Source: Candidatus Nanopelagicales bacterium (GTDB taxonomy: Bacteria > Actinomycetota > Actinomycetes > S36-B12 > GCA-2699445). Taken from it: a stretch of DNA of 17,600 bases. Positions 7,402 through 14,386 of this stretch are shown in pieces (position 1 is the first letter of the stretch; every line of letters begins with the position of its first letter). Location: positions 1 through 17,600 of the forward strand of contig JBAOHO010000003.1 in NCBI GenBank assembly GCA_037045355.1. Reading direction: 5' to 3'. The position numbers were made by a program, and so were the translations under genes. The notes beneath the pieces are model-generated. The model searched no databases, had not been told where the DNA came from, and worked only from the letters and a program-made list of their open reading frames with translations.

Positions 7402-8645
7402 TGCGCGCTGTCATCGCCACACCCACGACGCCTCGATACCTGTGGACGGCGGCCGCGGGCCGGGTCCGGGGCGGCGCCGGCTGGGGACCCGGCGGCATCC
7501 TGCAGTTGGCCGACGACCTGCCGGCACCCTCCCTGCCCGCGGGCCCCGGCTGGGTGCGTCTGAAACCGGAACTGTCGGGGATCTGCGGCAGCGATCTGGG
7601 CCTGGCTCATGCCCGGATCTCTTTCGTCCTTAGTGCCATCTATCGATCCGATCGCATGATTCCCGGACATGAGAGCGTCGCCGTGGTCACCGAGACCGGA
7701 CCACGCTCCCGGCTGCGGGTGGGCGATCGGGTGGTGGTCGACCCTCTCATGCCGTGTGCGGTCAAAGGATTCGATCCCGTCTGTGCGACGTGTGCTGCCG
7801 GTCAGCCTCACCTGTGCGAACGGTTCGATGAGGCTGGTCCCGTCGTTCCCTGTGTGGCGCCGGCCATTGGATTCACCGATGTCGTCGGAGGTGGGTGGGG
7901 GCAGGAGATGGTCGCTCACGACTCTCACTGCTACGAGGTGGGGCAGTTGCCGTCCCGCCGGGCCGTGCTCGCCGAACCGGCATCGATCGGGCTGCATGCG
8001 GCGTTGCGTTGGCGCCGCACGGGAGATCGGGTCGTCGTTATTGGCCCCGGGACCATCGGTCTCTTGGTCACCGCCGCCTTGCGCATGTTGCACCCCGACC
8101 TCGACATCGCGGTCGTCAGTCCGGGGGAGTTCGGGGCGGCGAAAGCCATGGCTGCGGGCGCCGACCGCACATTGCCGGCCGGTGCGGCGGCGGTGCAGCA
8201 GTTGGCAGACAGTGACGGAGGCCGGGTGCTGCGGCCCCGCATGACCCGAATACCTGTGCTGGAACACGGTGTCGACGCGGTGTTCGACTGTGTCGGCCAC
8301 TCGGACACCATCGACTTGGGTCTGCACATCCTGCGGCCGCGCGGGACGCTGATCTTGGTGGGCGCCGCCGGTCGCCAGAACGCTGACTGGTCGCTGGTGT
8401 GGCACCGCGAGTTGCAGGTCGTGGGCACCGTGTTCTACGGACCAGAACCCGATTTGGGGCGCAGCACCTTCGCGCAGGTCCGCGAGTGGCTGTCCGATCC
8501 CGGATATCGCGTGGACGGCCTGGTCACGCACATCGCGGACTTGGATGACTGGACGCAGGCGTTGACGACCGCGAGTTCGGGGCCCGCGGCGGGCGCAGTC
8601 AAGGTGACGTTGCGACCGAACCCGGACCTTCCTCTGGTCGAGTAA
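7401..8645 (+). CDS. Zinc-dependent medium-chain dehydrogenase (alcohol/glucose dehydrogenase family)
   Basis: The NAD(P)-dependent oxidoreductase has 414 residues. The N-terminal GroES-like domain has the catalytic zinc Cys62 in GICGSD and His90 in GHES. The structural-zinc cysteines are visible as Cys119, Cys128, Cys131 and Cys139. The Rossmann domain has VVVIGPGTIGLLVTAALRM near residues 212-230. The lobe spacing is closer to glucose or threonine dehydrogenase-like members than to classical ethanol dehydrogenases. The start ATG at 7401 overlaps the stop of the C69 peptidase and follows an AGAGGAGA ribosome site. Its 3' end overlaps the convergent glycosylase gene by 47 bases. The substrate cannot be read from sequence; coupling to a C69 hydrolase hints at sequential action on an amide or amino compound, which is speculation. 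Confidence 0.9.
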   Translation: MRAVIATPTTPRYLWTAAAGRVRGGAGWGPGGILQLADDLPAPSLPAGPGWVRLKPELSGICGSDLGLAHARISFVLSAIYRSDRMIPGHESVAVVTETGPRSRLRVGDRVVVDPLMPCAVKGFDPVCATCAAGQPHLCERFDEAGPVVPCVAPAIGFTDVVGGGWGQEMVAHDSHCYEVGQLPSRRAVLAEPASIGLHAALRWRRTGDRVVVIGPGTIGLLVTAALRMLHPDLDIAVVSPGEFGAAKAMAAGADRTLPAGAAAVQQLADSDGGRVLRPRMTRIPVLEHGVDAVFDCVGHSDTIDLGLHILRPRGTLILVGAAGRQNADWSLVWHRELQVVGTVFYGPEPDLGRSTFAQVREWLSDPGYRVDGLVTHIADLDDWTQALTTASSGPAAGAVKVTLRPNPDLPLVE

Positions 8646-9222
8646 GAGAAGCGCCGGACCTGACGCTGACACTGGGATCGCCCGTCAGCCACCATCGCCA
8701 GGGGCGATCGGTGTCTCGGCTGATCCCGATGCGGCGCCCGTACGAGATCGGGCCGACAGGCGCGGTCGTCTCCTGCAGTTGCAGCAGTCCCGTACCGTCC
8801 AGTGGCGTGCCGCTGGCGGCCAGTGAGACCCCGGTGACTTGACCGAGTCGCCCTGGCCCGCTCGCCAGCCGGTGATCGGGTCCGGCCGCAGCCCCGCGCC
8901 GGTGTCGGGCGAGATCGACGTTGCCACTGACCTGCGCGGCGCGTAGCAGGACCCCACCCGCAGCGCCTGATTCATGCGCGACGATGTTCAGGCAGCGATG
9001 TACCCCATAGCTGAGGTAGACGTACAGGTGTCCGGGCGGCCCGAACATGGCGGCGTTGCGTCGGGTCCGACCCCGCCCCGCGTGGGATGCGTCGTCTTGG
9101 CCAGGTCCGGCGTACGCCTCGACCTCGACGATGCGCAGGCTGATTCCGTCGTGGGTGGTCACCCAGTGGCCGAGCAGTCGAGGTGCAGCGACCTCGGGTC
9201 GTTCGTGCAGGAACCCGAACAT
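8599..9222 (-). CDS. mpg: 3-methyladenine DNA glycosylase (AAG/MPG family)
   Basis: This base-excision repair enzyme removes alkylated and deaminated purines. The 207-residue product matches the family: AAPRLLGHWV near residue 12, catalytic-region Glu in IVEVEAYAG near 32-40, the block SHAGRGRTRRNAAMFG followed by GHLYVYLSYGVHRCLNIV, GPGRLGQVTGV near 143, and a C-terminal WRWWLTGDPSVS. The ATG at 9222 is the only usable start, since an in-frame TGA lies about 60 bases upstream. No strong ribosome site is seen. It follows the lipoprotein gene by 57 bases on the same strand. The last 15 or so residues after DPSVS run into the 3' end of the convergent dehydrogenase gene and may be an extension without conserved function. 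Confidence 0.93.
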   Translation of the reverse strand: MFGFLHERPEVAAPRLLGHWVTTHDGISLRIVEVEAYAGPGQDDASHAGRGRTRRNAAMFGPPGHLYVYLSYGVHRCLNIVAHESGAAGGVLLRAAQVSGNVDLARHRRGAAAGPDHRLASGPGRLGQVTGVSLAASGTPLDGTGLLQLQETTAPVGPISYGRRIGISRDTDRPWRWWLTGDPSVSVRSGASLTRPEEGPGSVATSP

Positions 9223-9279
9223 GATCGAACTGACTGGCGCGTCTGTGCCCGGGAGCGTAGCGACGTCCGACGCGCCCGG

Positions 9280-10074
9280 TCAGGACGCGGAAGGCGCGGG
9301 AGCTGAGGGGGCTGGAGCGGTGGGGACCTGCGGCGCAGCACTTTGCAGCGTCGTGATGTCCACGACCTCGGCCTCCGGCGGAGGTGTGATGGTCACCGGG
9401 GCGTTCCAGTCGCTGAGGGTCATCGAACCCTTCGTGCCTTCGGGGGCCTCGATCAGCAGCGGGTAGGGCTCACCGACAGTGGCGATCCACAGAGTCGCCT
9501 GCTTGCTGGTGAGGCCGATCGCGGGTACGCCGTTGATGTCCTTGGTGTCGCCCTTCTTCATGTCGGAAGGCGCATTCAGCGTCGAGGCCGCGAAATCCTT
9601 GACCGACCCAAGACCGGCGAACGTCTGCGCGGCAGGATTGTCCTTGGGCACTGACAGCCACTTACCGGCAACGTCGGCTTCATTGGCGCCCAGGCTCTCG
9701 GCGAACCCGCCTCCCTTCACGTAGTAGGCGGTGGGCGTGGCCACCACCTGGACCGGCTCGCCCCCGGGCTGACCGAGTGTGCCCTGCGAGCCTTCGCTGC
9801 TGATGGTGAGGTCAGTCAGAATCTCTTGGCCCTGGGCCTCGGTCACGAGTTTCACCTTGACGCTGGTGGCCGATTCCGCAGCGGTCTTGGCCTGCGCGAG
9901 GATCTCGTCGGGTTTGAGGTCCTGAATCCCGTTCGGGGTCGCCGAAACGCTGGGTGCAGCACTTGATGCAGCGCTGGAGGGGTCGGACGAGGTTCCCGAT
10001 GAACTGCAGGCACCGAGCCCGCCGATGACCAGAACTGCGGTGGCCGTCACTGCGGCGGGGGTACGGAGCCTCAT
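9280..10074 (-). CDS. LppX/LprAFG-type lipoprotein
   Basis: The exported lipoprotein has 264 residues. The start at 10074 gives a signal peptide MRLRTP followed by a hydrophobic stretch and the lipobox LGAC near residue 25, then a Ser/Ala/Pro-rich linker. The folded domain (DEILAQAKTAAESATSVKVK, then GQPGGEPVQVVATPTAYYVKG and GKWLSVPKDNP) matches the LppX/LprAFG domain, which in mycobacteria carries lipids across the envelope. The C-terminus is a Pro/Ala/Ser tail. A GGAAGG ribosome site lies 9 bases before the ATG; the frame is open upstream to 10176 but that would bury the signal peptide. It lies 55 bases after the dienelactone hydrolase gene and 57 before mpg, so one transcript is plausible. 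The cargo is unknown. Confidence 0.87.
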   Translation of the reverse strand: MRLRTPAAVTATAVLVIGGLGACSSSGTSSDPSSAASSAAPSVSATPNGIQDLKPDEILAQAKTAAESATSVKVKLVTEAQGQEILTDLTISSEGSQGTLGQPGGEPVQVVATPTAYYVKGGGFAESLGANEADVAGKWLSVPKDNPAAQTFAGLGSVKDFAASTLNAPSDMKKGDTKDINGVPAIGLTSKQATLWIATVGEPYPLLIEAPEGTKGSMTLSDWNAPVTITPPPEAEVVDITTLQSAAPQVPTAPAPSAPAPSAS

Positions 10075-10129
10075 GGTGGCGGTCCTTCCGGATTGGTCCC
10101 GCCAGGGTAGTGCCCGGGCCGGTGGGGCC

Positions 10130-10834
10130 TCAGCGCAGGGTCTGCTCGAACATCGCGAGGATCCGCTCCCACGCATCGGCGGCAGCAGTGTCGACGAACC
10201 CCGCGTGCATACCGCGAGTGAAAGGCGCGGCCCACTTCGGCGCCGATGAGTGATTCATGAACGAGTGCCCCGCCTCCGGGTACTCCTTGACGTCATGGGG
10301 CACGTCGGCACTCTCCAAAGCGGCTTCCAACTGGGCCGCGGCGCCGACCAGTGAGCCGTCGCGGGCGCCGTAGGACGCGACCATGGGGCAACTGCCCGCC
10401 ACGGCGGCCGCGAGGTTCTTGGGCAGGCGCCCGTACTGCGCTGCCGAGACATCGAAGCCCTGGTTCGCCATGACGATGGCGAACCCGCCGCCCATACAGA
10501 AGCCGGCGATCCCGACCTTGCCTGTGCAATCGTCACGTCCTGCCAGCCAGTCGCGCACCGCCAGGATTTGTTCGGCCGCCGGTCCCTGGCCCGACGACAT
10601 GGAGCGAGCCACAGAGACCAGGCAGGAGATCCGGTTGCCCCGGGCCAGGAGGTCGGGGGCGAAAGCGAGGTAGTCCTCTGCTGCGAAGCGATCGGTCAGC
10701 GAGCGGATGTCGTCATTCAATCCGAACAACTCGTGGATCACCACGACGGCCGGCCACGGCCCCTCGCCGTCCGGGACCGCGAGGTAGCCGGGGATTGCAC
10801 CCGCCGTGGTGGCGGCAGTCAGGTCGGTTCTCAT
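10130..10834 (-). CDS. Dienelactone hydrolase family alpha/beta-hydrolase
   Basis: This cytosolic hydrolase of esters or lactones has 234 residues. The catalytic triad can be assigned: Cys113 in GFCMGG (nucleophile elbow), Asp159 in GARDGS and His190 in AGHSF. HELFGLNDDIRS near residue 34-45 is the conserved loop with the Glu that activates the cysteine in this family. I chose the ATG at 10834, which begins MRTDLTAATTAGAIPGYLA as usual; the open frame continues to 10984, but that extension is Trp/Arg-rich without homology. A GGTGGGG stretch precedes the ATG closely. It is the first of three same-strand genes (with lipoprotein and mpg). The usual chlorocatechol-pathway partners are absent, so the true substrate is open. 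Confidence 0.92.
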   Translation of the reverse strand: MRTDLTAATTAGAIPGYLAVPDGEGPWPAVVVIHELFGLNDDIRSLTDRFAAEDYLAFAPDLLARGNRISCLVSVARSMSSGQGPAAEQILAVRDWLAGRDDCTGKVGIAGFCMGGGFAIVMANQGFDVSAAQYGRLPKNLAAAVAGSCPMVASYGARDGSLVGAAAQLEAALESADVPHDVKEYPEAGHSFMNHSSAPKWAAPFTRGMHAGFVDTAAADAWERILAMFEQTLR

Positions 10835-10995
10835 GGCCCCACCGTAGTGCGGAGACACCGTCGTGCGGACACAGTGTGGTGCGGTGACGCAGTCGGACGC
10901 GGGGAATGGCCAGCTCCGGCGTCGCCACCAGCGGCACATGCGGACTGTGCCGCCCCTGGCGCTCCAGTCGCCCAACCCCCACACTCACAGATCCG

Positions 10996-11016
10996 GGCTG
11001 AGAGCTGTGCTCAGCC
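10996..11016 (-). terminator. Hairpin overlapping the aminotransferase stop codon
   Basis: GGCTGAG, a 7-base loop, then CTCAGCC form a perfect 7-bp inverted repeat overlapping the stop codon at 11011-11013. In the minus-strand transcript it would form at the end of the aminotransferase message. No T-run follows, so it may be a weak or Rho-assisted terminator, or only an mRNA-end stabiliser. Confidence 0.35.
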
Positions 11017-12375
11017 TTCGTAGTAGGAGTCGATGTCGGACAGTGCCTGATCCAGGATCTCCAACCCCTCGCGGGCCTCGTCGTCGGTCACGACACACGG
11101 AGGCACGACGTGGAGGCGGTTGAAGTTGGTGAACGGCAGTAGACCGCGGGACACGCAGGCGGCCGTCAGTGATGCCATCGCCTCGCTGGTTCCCCCGTAC
11201 GGTGCCAGCGGCTCGCGGGTCGCGCGATCCGTGACCAGGTCCAGCGCCCAGAAGACCCCCAGGCCACGCACCTCGCCGATGACCGGGTGCTTGTCCGCCA
11301 TCTCCCGCAGCGCGGGACCGATCACCGACTCACCGATCGCCCGAGCGTTCTCGACGATGCCGTCGTTCTTCATAGCCTCGATCGTGGCGAGTGCCGAAGC
11401 GCACGCGAGCGGGTGTCCGCTGTAGGTCAGGCCCCCGGGGAACACGCGTTCGTCGAACGTCGCCGCGATCTCATCGCTGATGATGACGCCCCCCAAGGGG
11501 ACGTACCCGGAGTTGCTGCCTTTGGCGAAGATGATCAGGTCGGGCTGGGCATTCCAGTGGTCGATGGCGAGCCACGCCCCGGTACGGCCGAAGCCGGCCA
11601 TGACTTCGTCGGCGATGTAGACGATGCCGTACTTGTCGCACAGTGCCCGCACGCCATCGAGGTACCCCGGTGGGGGGATCAGCACCCCGGCCGTGCCGAC
11701 GACCGTCTCGATCATGATGGCCGCCACGGTGTTCGGCCCTTCGAACTGGATGACCTGCTCGAGATGCTGCAGGGCGCGCTGGCATTCCTCTTCGGCGGAG
11801 GTGGCCCAAAATGCGCTGCGGTAGAGGTAGGGGCCGAAGAAGTGGACGTGGCCGTAGGCGAACTCGTTCGGCCAGCGGCGTGGGTCACCGGTCGCGTTGA
11901 TCGCGGCGCCCGTATTGCCGTGGTAACTGCGGTAGAAGCTCAAAACCTTGTGCTTGTTGGTGTGTAGTCGCGCCATCCGGATCGCGTTCTCGGCGGCATC
12001 CGCCCCGCCGTTGGTGAAGAACACCTTGTTGTGGTGCGGCGGCGCCAGCTTCGTGATCGCTTTGGCCGTACGACCGCGCACTATAGAGGCATGCTGAGGG
12101 GCCAAGGTGACCTGGACCGCGGCCTGGCCCTGGATGGCCTCAACCACTGCGGGGTGTTGGTGGCCGATGTTGGTGTTCACCAACTGGCTGGAGAAGTCCA
12201 GGAATGAGTTGCCCTCGAAATCCCAGATCCGACTCCCAGACCCGGACGCGAACACCCGTGGATTCAGGGCGCCCTGCGCGCTCCACGAGTGGAAGACATG
12301 GGCGCGGTCAAGAGCGAAAGCCTCCGAATTGCTTCCTTCAGCCCAGGGGTTAGCGACGGATCCGTGTTCTGTCAT
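11011..12375 (-). CDS. Class III PLP-dependent aminotransferase (omega-amino acid type)
   Basis: The fold-type I aminotransferase has 454 residues. Lys285 in FAKGSNSGYVPLGGV forms the Schiff base with PLP, and Asp256 in YIADEVMAGFGRTG contacts the pyridine nitrogen. FFTNGGADAAENAIRMAR near residue 120-138 binds the cofactor phosphate, and SYHGNTGAAINATGDPRRW near 151-169 supplies the aromatic stacking region. SGHPLACASALATIEAM supports the class III call. Family members transfer terminal amino groups of beta-alanine, GABA, taurine or similar compounds to pyruvate or 2-oxoglutarate; the acceptor and donor cannot be fixed here. The ATG at 12375 gives the normal N-terminus; no strong ribosome site is visible. 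It is divergent from the DUF3089 gene across a 376-base region with a minisatellite. Confidence 0.92.
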   Translation of the reverse strand: MTEHGSVANPWAEGSNSEAFALDRAHVFHSWSAQGALNPRVFASGSGSRIWDFEGNSFLDFSSQLVNTNIGHQHPAVVEAIQGQAAVQVTLAPQHASIVRGRTAKAITKLAPPHHNKVFFTNGGADAAENAIRMARLHTNKHKVLSFYRSYHGNTGAAINATGDPRRWPNEFAYGHVHFFGPYLYRSAFWATSAEEECQRALQHLEQVIQFEGPNTVAAIMIETVVGTAGVLIPPPGYLDGVRALCDKYGIVYIADEVMAGFGRTGAWLAIDHWNAQPDLIIFAKGSNSGYVPLGGVIISDEIAATFDERVFPGGLTYSGHPLACASALATIEAMKNDGIVENARAIGESVIGPALREMADKHPVIGEVRGLGVFWALDLVTDRATREPLAPYGGTSEAMASLTAACVSRGLLPFTNFNRLHVVPPCVVTDDEAREGLEILDQALSDIDSYYEG

Positions 12376-12463
12376 GGCGTGAGCATATGGGAACCGCAGT
12401 CTGGTGGAGAAGTCCTGGACGGGTCATGCAGGAGTCATAGCGATGTCAGGGGGAGTGATCGCG

Positions 12464-12485
12464 ATTCGCCGGGCCCCGGGCGAAT
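12464..12485. promoter_or_regulatory. Inverted repeat, possible operator or hairpin
   Basis: ATTCGCC, an 8-base GC spacer, then GGCGAAT form a perfect 7-bp inverted repeat about 90 bases upstream of the aminotransferase start. The position in a divergent promoter region would suit a regulator site. No regulator gene is present in the window to pair with it. Confidence 0.3.
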
Positions 12486-12534
12486 TCAGGTCCCCGGCCA
12501 TAGGATCAGGCAACACCAACCGCACCGAACTAAT

Positions 12535-12742
12535 CCGCCGCACAGACCGAACCCGCCGCACAGACCGAACCCGCCGCACAGACCGAACCCGCCGCACAGA
12601 CCGAACCCGCCGCACAGACCGAACCCGCCGCACAGACCGAACCCGCCGCACAGACCGAACCCGCCGCACAGACCGAACCCGCCGCACAGAACGAACCCGC
12701 CGCACAGACCGAACCCGCCGCACAGACCGAACCCGCCGCACT
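12535..12742 (+). repeat. 18-bp minisatellite, 12 copies
   Basis: The unit CCGCCGCACAGACCGAAC starts at 12535 and recurs every 18 bases to 12733, giving eleven full copies and one partial. One copy, at 12679, carries a single C-to-A change; the others are identical. The array ends right at the ribosome site of the DUF3089 gene. The plus frame in phase with that gene's ATG reads RRTDRT repeats; another plus frame reads NPPHRP, and the minus strand reads SVRRVR. Near-identity of copies indicates recent expansion by slippage or unequal recombination. Confidence 0.95.
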
Positions 12743-12747
12743 GGAGG
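12743..12747 (+). promoter_or_regulatory. Ribosome binding site deciding the DUF3089 gene start
   Basis: The strong site TGGAGG, whose core ends at 12747, lies just before ATG 12752, directly after the last repeat copy. It argues that translation starts at 12752 with a signal peptide, not inside the repeat array and not at later candidate starts (GTG 12795, ATG 12855), which lack such a site. Confidence 0.65.
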
Positions 12748-12751
12748 TCCC

Positions 12752-13916
12752 ATGTCCCGGTTCCCGATCCTCGCCGTCCTGGCGGCAGTCCTGGGTGCCG
12801 GTCTGCTCATTCCGACCAGCTGCGTCAGCTCGTCCTGCTGCGACTGACGCGGCGATGGCGGCAGGAGCCGGTGGGACGGTGTGGCTGTGCCGACCAGGTC
12901 GATCTGACGACCCGTGCGCGGGGAGGCTGACGACAACCTGGCAGTCGGACGACGGCCCCGACCGGGTGGTGACTCCGCGACGACCGGCCCAGCGCCCGGT
13001 CGACTGCTTCTATCTGTATCCGACCGTCAGCGAGCAGCAGACGATTGTGGCCAACCTCGACATTGACCCGGAACTGACGTCCATCGCTCGCTACCAGGCT
13101 GCGCGGTTCTCGTCGGTGTGCAAGGTGTACGCCCCTGTCTACCGTCAGATCACGTTGGCCGGTCTCGGTGGCCGGGCCACGGTCGAAGACCGGGAGATCG
13201 CCTATGCCAGCGCCCGAGCCGGATGGCGAGCGTACCTGCGTCATCACAACCACGGTCGTGGTGTCGTCCTGATCGGTCATTCACAGGGCAGCAGCATGCT
13301 GCGCCGGCTCATCACGGAGGAGATCGAGCCGCGGCGGCAGGTGCGCCTGCGCGTCGTCTCGGCGATCCTGGCGGGCTCGGCAGTGGCGGTGCGCAAGGGC
13401 AGGGTGTCCGGCGGGGACTTCACCGAGTTCCCCGGGTGCACCCGCCCGGGGCAGGTGGGGTGTGTGATCTCGTTCGCCACCTTCGGCGAAACGCCGCCTC
13501 CCGAGACGCTGTTCGGAGTTCTGCGCACGCGTCCGGGTACGACGACACCGTGGGGCCCCCGGTTCGAGGCGCTGTGCACCAATCCGGCGGCCCTGGGCGG
13601 GGGCGCAGGCACCTTGGTGTCGCTGTACCCGTCCACCCCCTTGTTCGGATTGCTGGGCGGCGCGGCCGAGTACCTGTTCAACGGTGACCGACCGCGAGCG
13701 CGGACGCCGTGGGTCTCACCGTCAGCGCGCTACCGGGGGCGGTGCGTCACACGTAACGGCGCGCATGTCCTGCTGGCGACGCCGATCGGTGACGCGCCGC
13801 AACTGCGGGCGTCGCCCACTCCCGAGTGGGGGTTGCACCTGGTAGACGTGAACTTGGCACTGGGCAACCTCGTACCCGTAGTCCGCCACCAGATCCGCGC
13901 CTACGATCAGAAGTGA
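12752..13916 (+). CDS. DUF3089 alpha/beta-hydrolase (secreted esterase/lipase-like), frameshifted after the signal peptide
   Basis: The catalytic region is in one frame (open from GTG 12795 to the TGA at 13914-13916): GTVWLCRPG, PVDCFYLYPTVS, QAARFSSVCKVYAPVYRQIT and the nucleophile elbow GHSQGS (Ser codon 13281-13283), all typical of DUF3089. The strongest start, ATG 12752 with its GGAGG site, opens another frame that encodes a signal peptide (MSRFPILAVLAAVLGAGLLI) and stops at 12847. Removing one base near 12830-12845, for example T in TCGTCC, joins the two as SSPAATDAAMAAG. I therefore read it as one exported hydrolase of about 387 residues with a single-base insertion; real disruption or a sequencing error are both possible. 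It is followed 23 bases later by the aldolase start. Substrate unknown. Confidence 0.8.
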
Positions 13917-13939
13917 CGACCCCTGCGGAGGTGGCGGAC

Positions 13940-14380
13940 ATGAACCAAGATCAGTTCGACAAGATGCGGACCGGAGCAGGATTCATCGCTGCGCTGGATC
14001 AGAGTGGAGGGAGCACGCCGAAAGCGTTGCGGCTGTACGGCGTCGACGAATCCGAGTACTCCGACGACGCGCAGATGTTCGACCTCATCCACCAGATGCG
14101 AACTCGGATCATCACCGATCCGGCTTTCAACGGCGATCGGATTCTCGGGTCGATCCTTTTCGAGCAGACCATGGATCGCGACATCGACGGCCGGGGCTCT
14201 GCTGACTACCTGTGGACGGTCAAGCAGGTGGTCCCGTTCCTGAAAGTCGACAAGGGCTTGGAACCCGAAGCCGACGGCGTCCAGGTGATGAAACCGATGC
14301 CCGGCATTGAGGGCCTGCTTGCCCGGGCCATCGACAAGGGGGTCTTCGGCACCAAGATGCGATCGGTCATCAAGTCGGCG
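13940..14380 (+). CDS. fda: Class I fructose-bisphosphate aldolase, N-terminal half only (cut at a junction)
   Basis: It is a glycolytic/gluconeogenic enzyme that splits fructose 1,6-bisphosphate. The visible 147 residues match the Staphylococcus FdaB-like class I family of about 296 residues: GFIAALDQSGGSTPKAL near residue 14, ILFEQTMDRDIDG, VVPFLKVDKGL and GVFGTKMRSVIKSA. The last of these should continue toward a QQFEV block and a Schiff-base lysine in a KLTIP-type motif; instead homology stops at 14380 and the frame ends 28 codons later at 14464 in unrelated sequence. The ATG at 13940 has GGAGG at 13927-13931. The active-site lysine is lost, so the product cannot be functional as written. 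Whether the gene is really broken depends on whether the junction is real. Confidence 0.92.
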
Positions 14381-14386
14381 ATTATG
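14376..14386. other. Junction between actinobacterial DNA and the methyltransferase locus
   Basis: Left of 14380 the plus strand reads aldolase codons; from 14381 the minus strand reads the conserved C-terminus of a methyltransferase (ITDLLSESLEVEV). Neither gene has its own stop at the join. Beyond it the methyltransferase frame runs antisense through aldolase to 14206. No insertion sequence, inverted repeats or target duplication is seen at the border. Confidence 0.85.

Larger units (their letters stand above)
12376..12751. other. Divergent intergenic region with inverted repeat and minisatellite
   Basis: These 376 bases separate the aminotransferase (minus) from the DUF3089 gene (plus). 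They contain a 7-bp inverted repeat (12464-12485) and the 18-bp minisatellite (12535-12742). Open frames cross the region on both strands only because the repeat unit contains no stop in those frames; their products are pure hexapeptide repeats. I see no other gene. Confidence 0.7.

Noticed and set aside
10835..10984. Extended start of dienelactone hydrolase at 10984
   Set aside because: The extra residues are Trp/Arg-rich with no family resemblance; ATG 10834 gives the usual N-terminus.
12535..12742. CRISPR array
   Set aside because: The units are contiguous 18-mers with no unique spacers and there are no cas genes nearby; the Cas4-like nuclease at the right end is a helicase-fused domain in different DNA.
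12289..12936. Pro/His/Asn-rich or Arg/Val-rich repeat proteins encoded across 12289-12936 on either strand
   Set aside because: They are the hexapeptide readings of one 18-bp minisatellite that lacks stops in several frames; no ribosome site or non-repeat domain supports them.
14206..14380. C-terminal extension of the methyltransferase frame
   Set aside because: These 58 codons are the antisense of the aldolase gene and result from the junction; they are not a fused domain.
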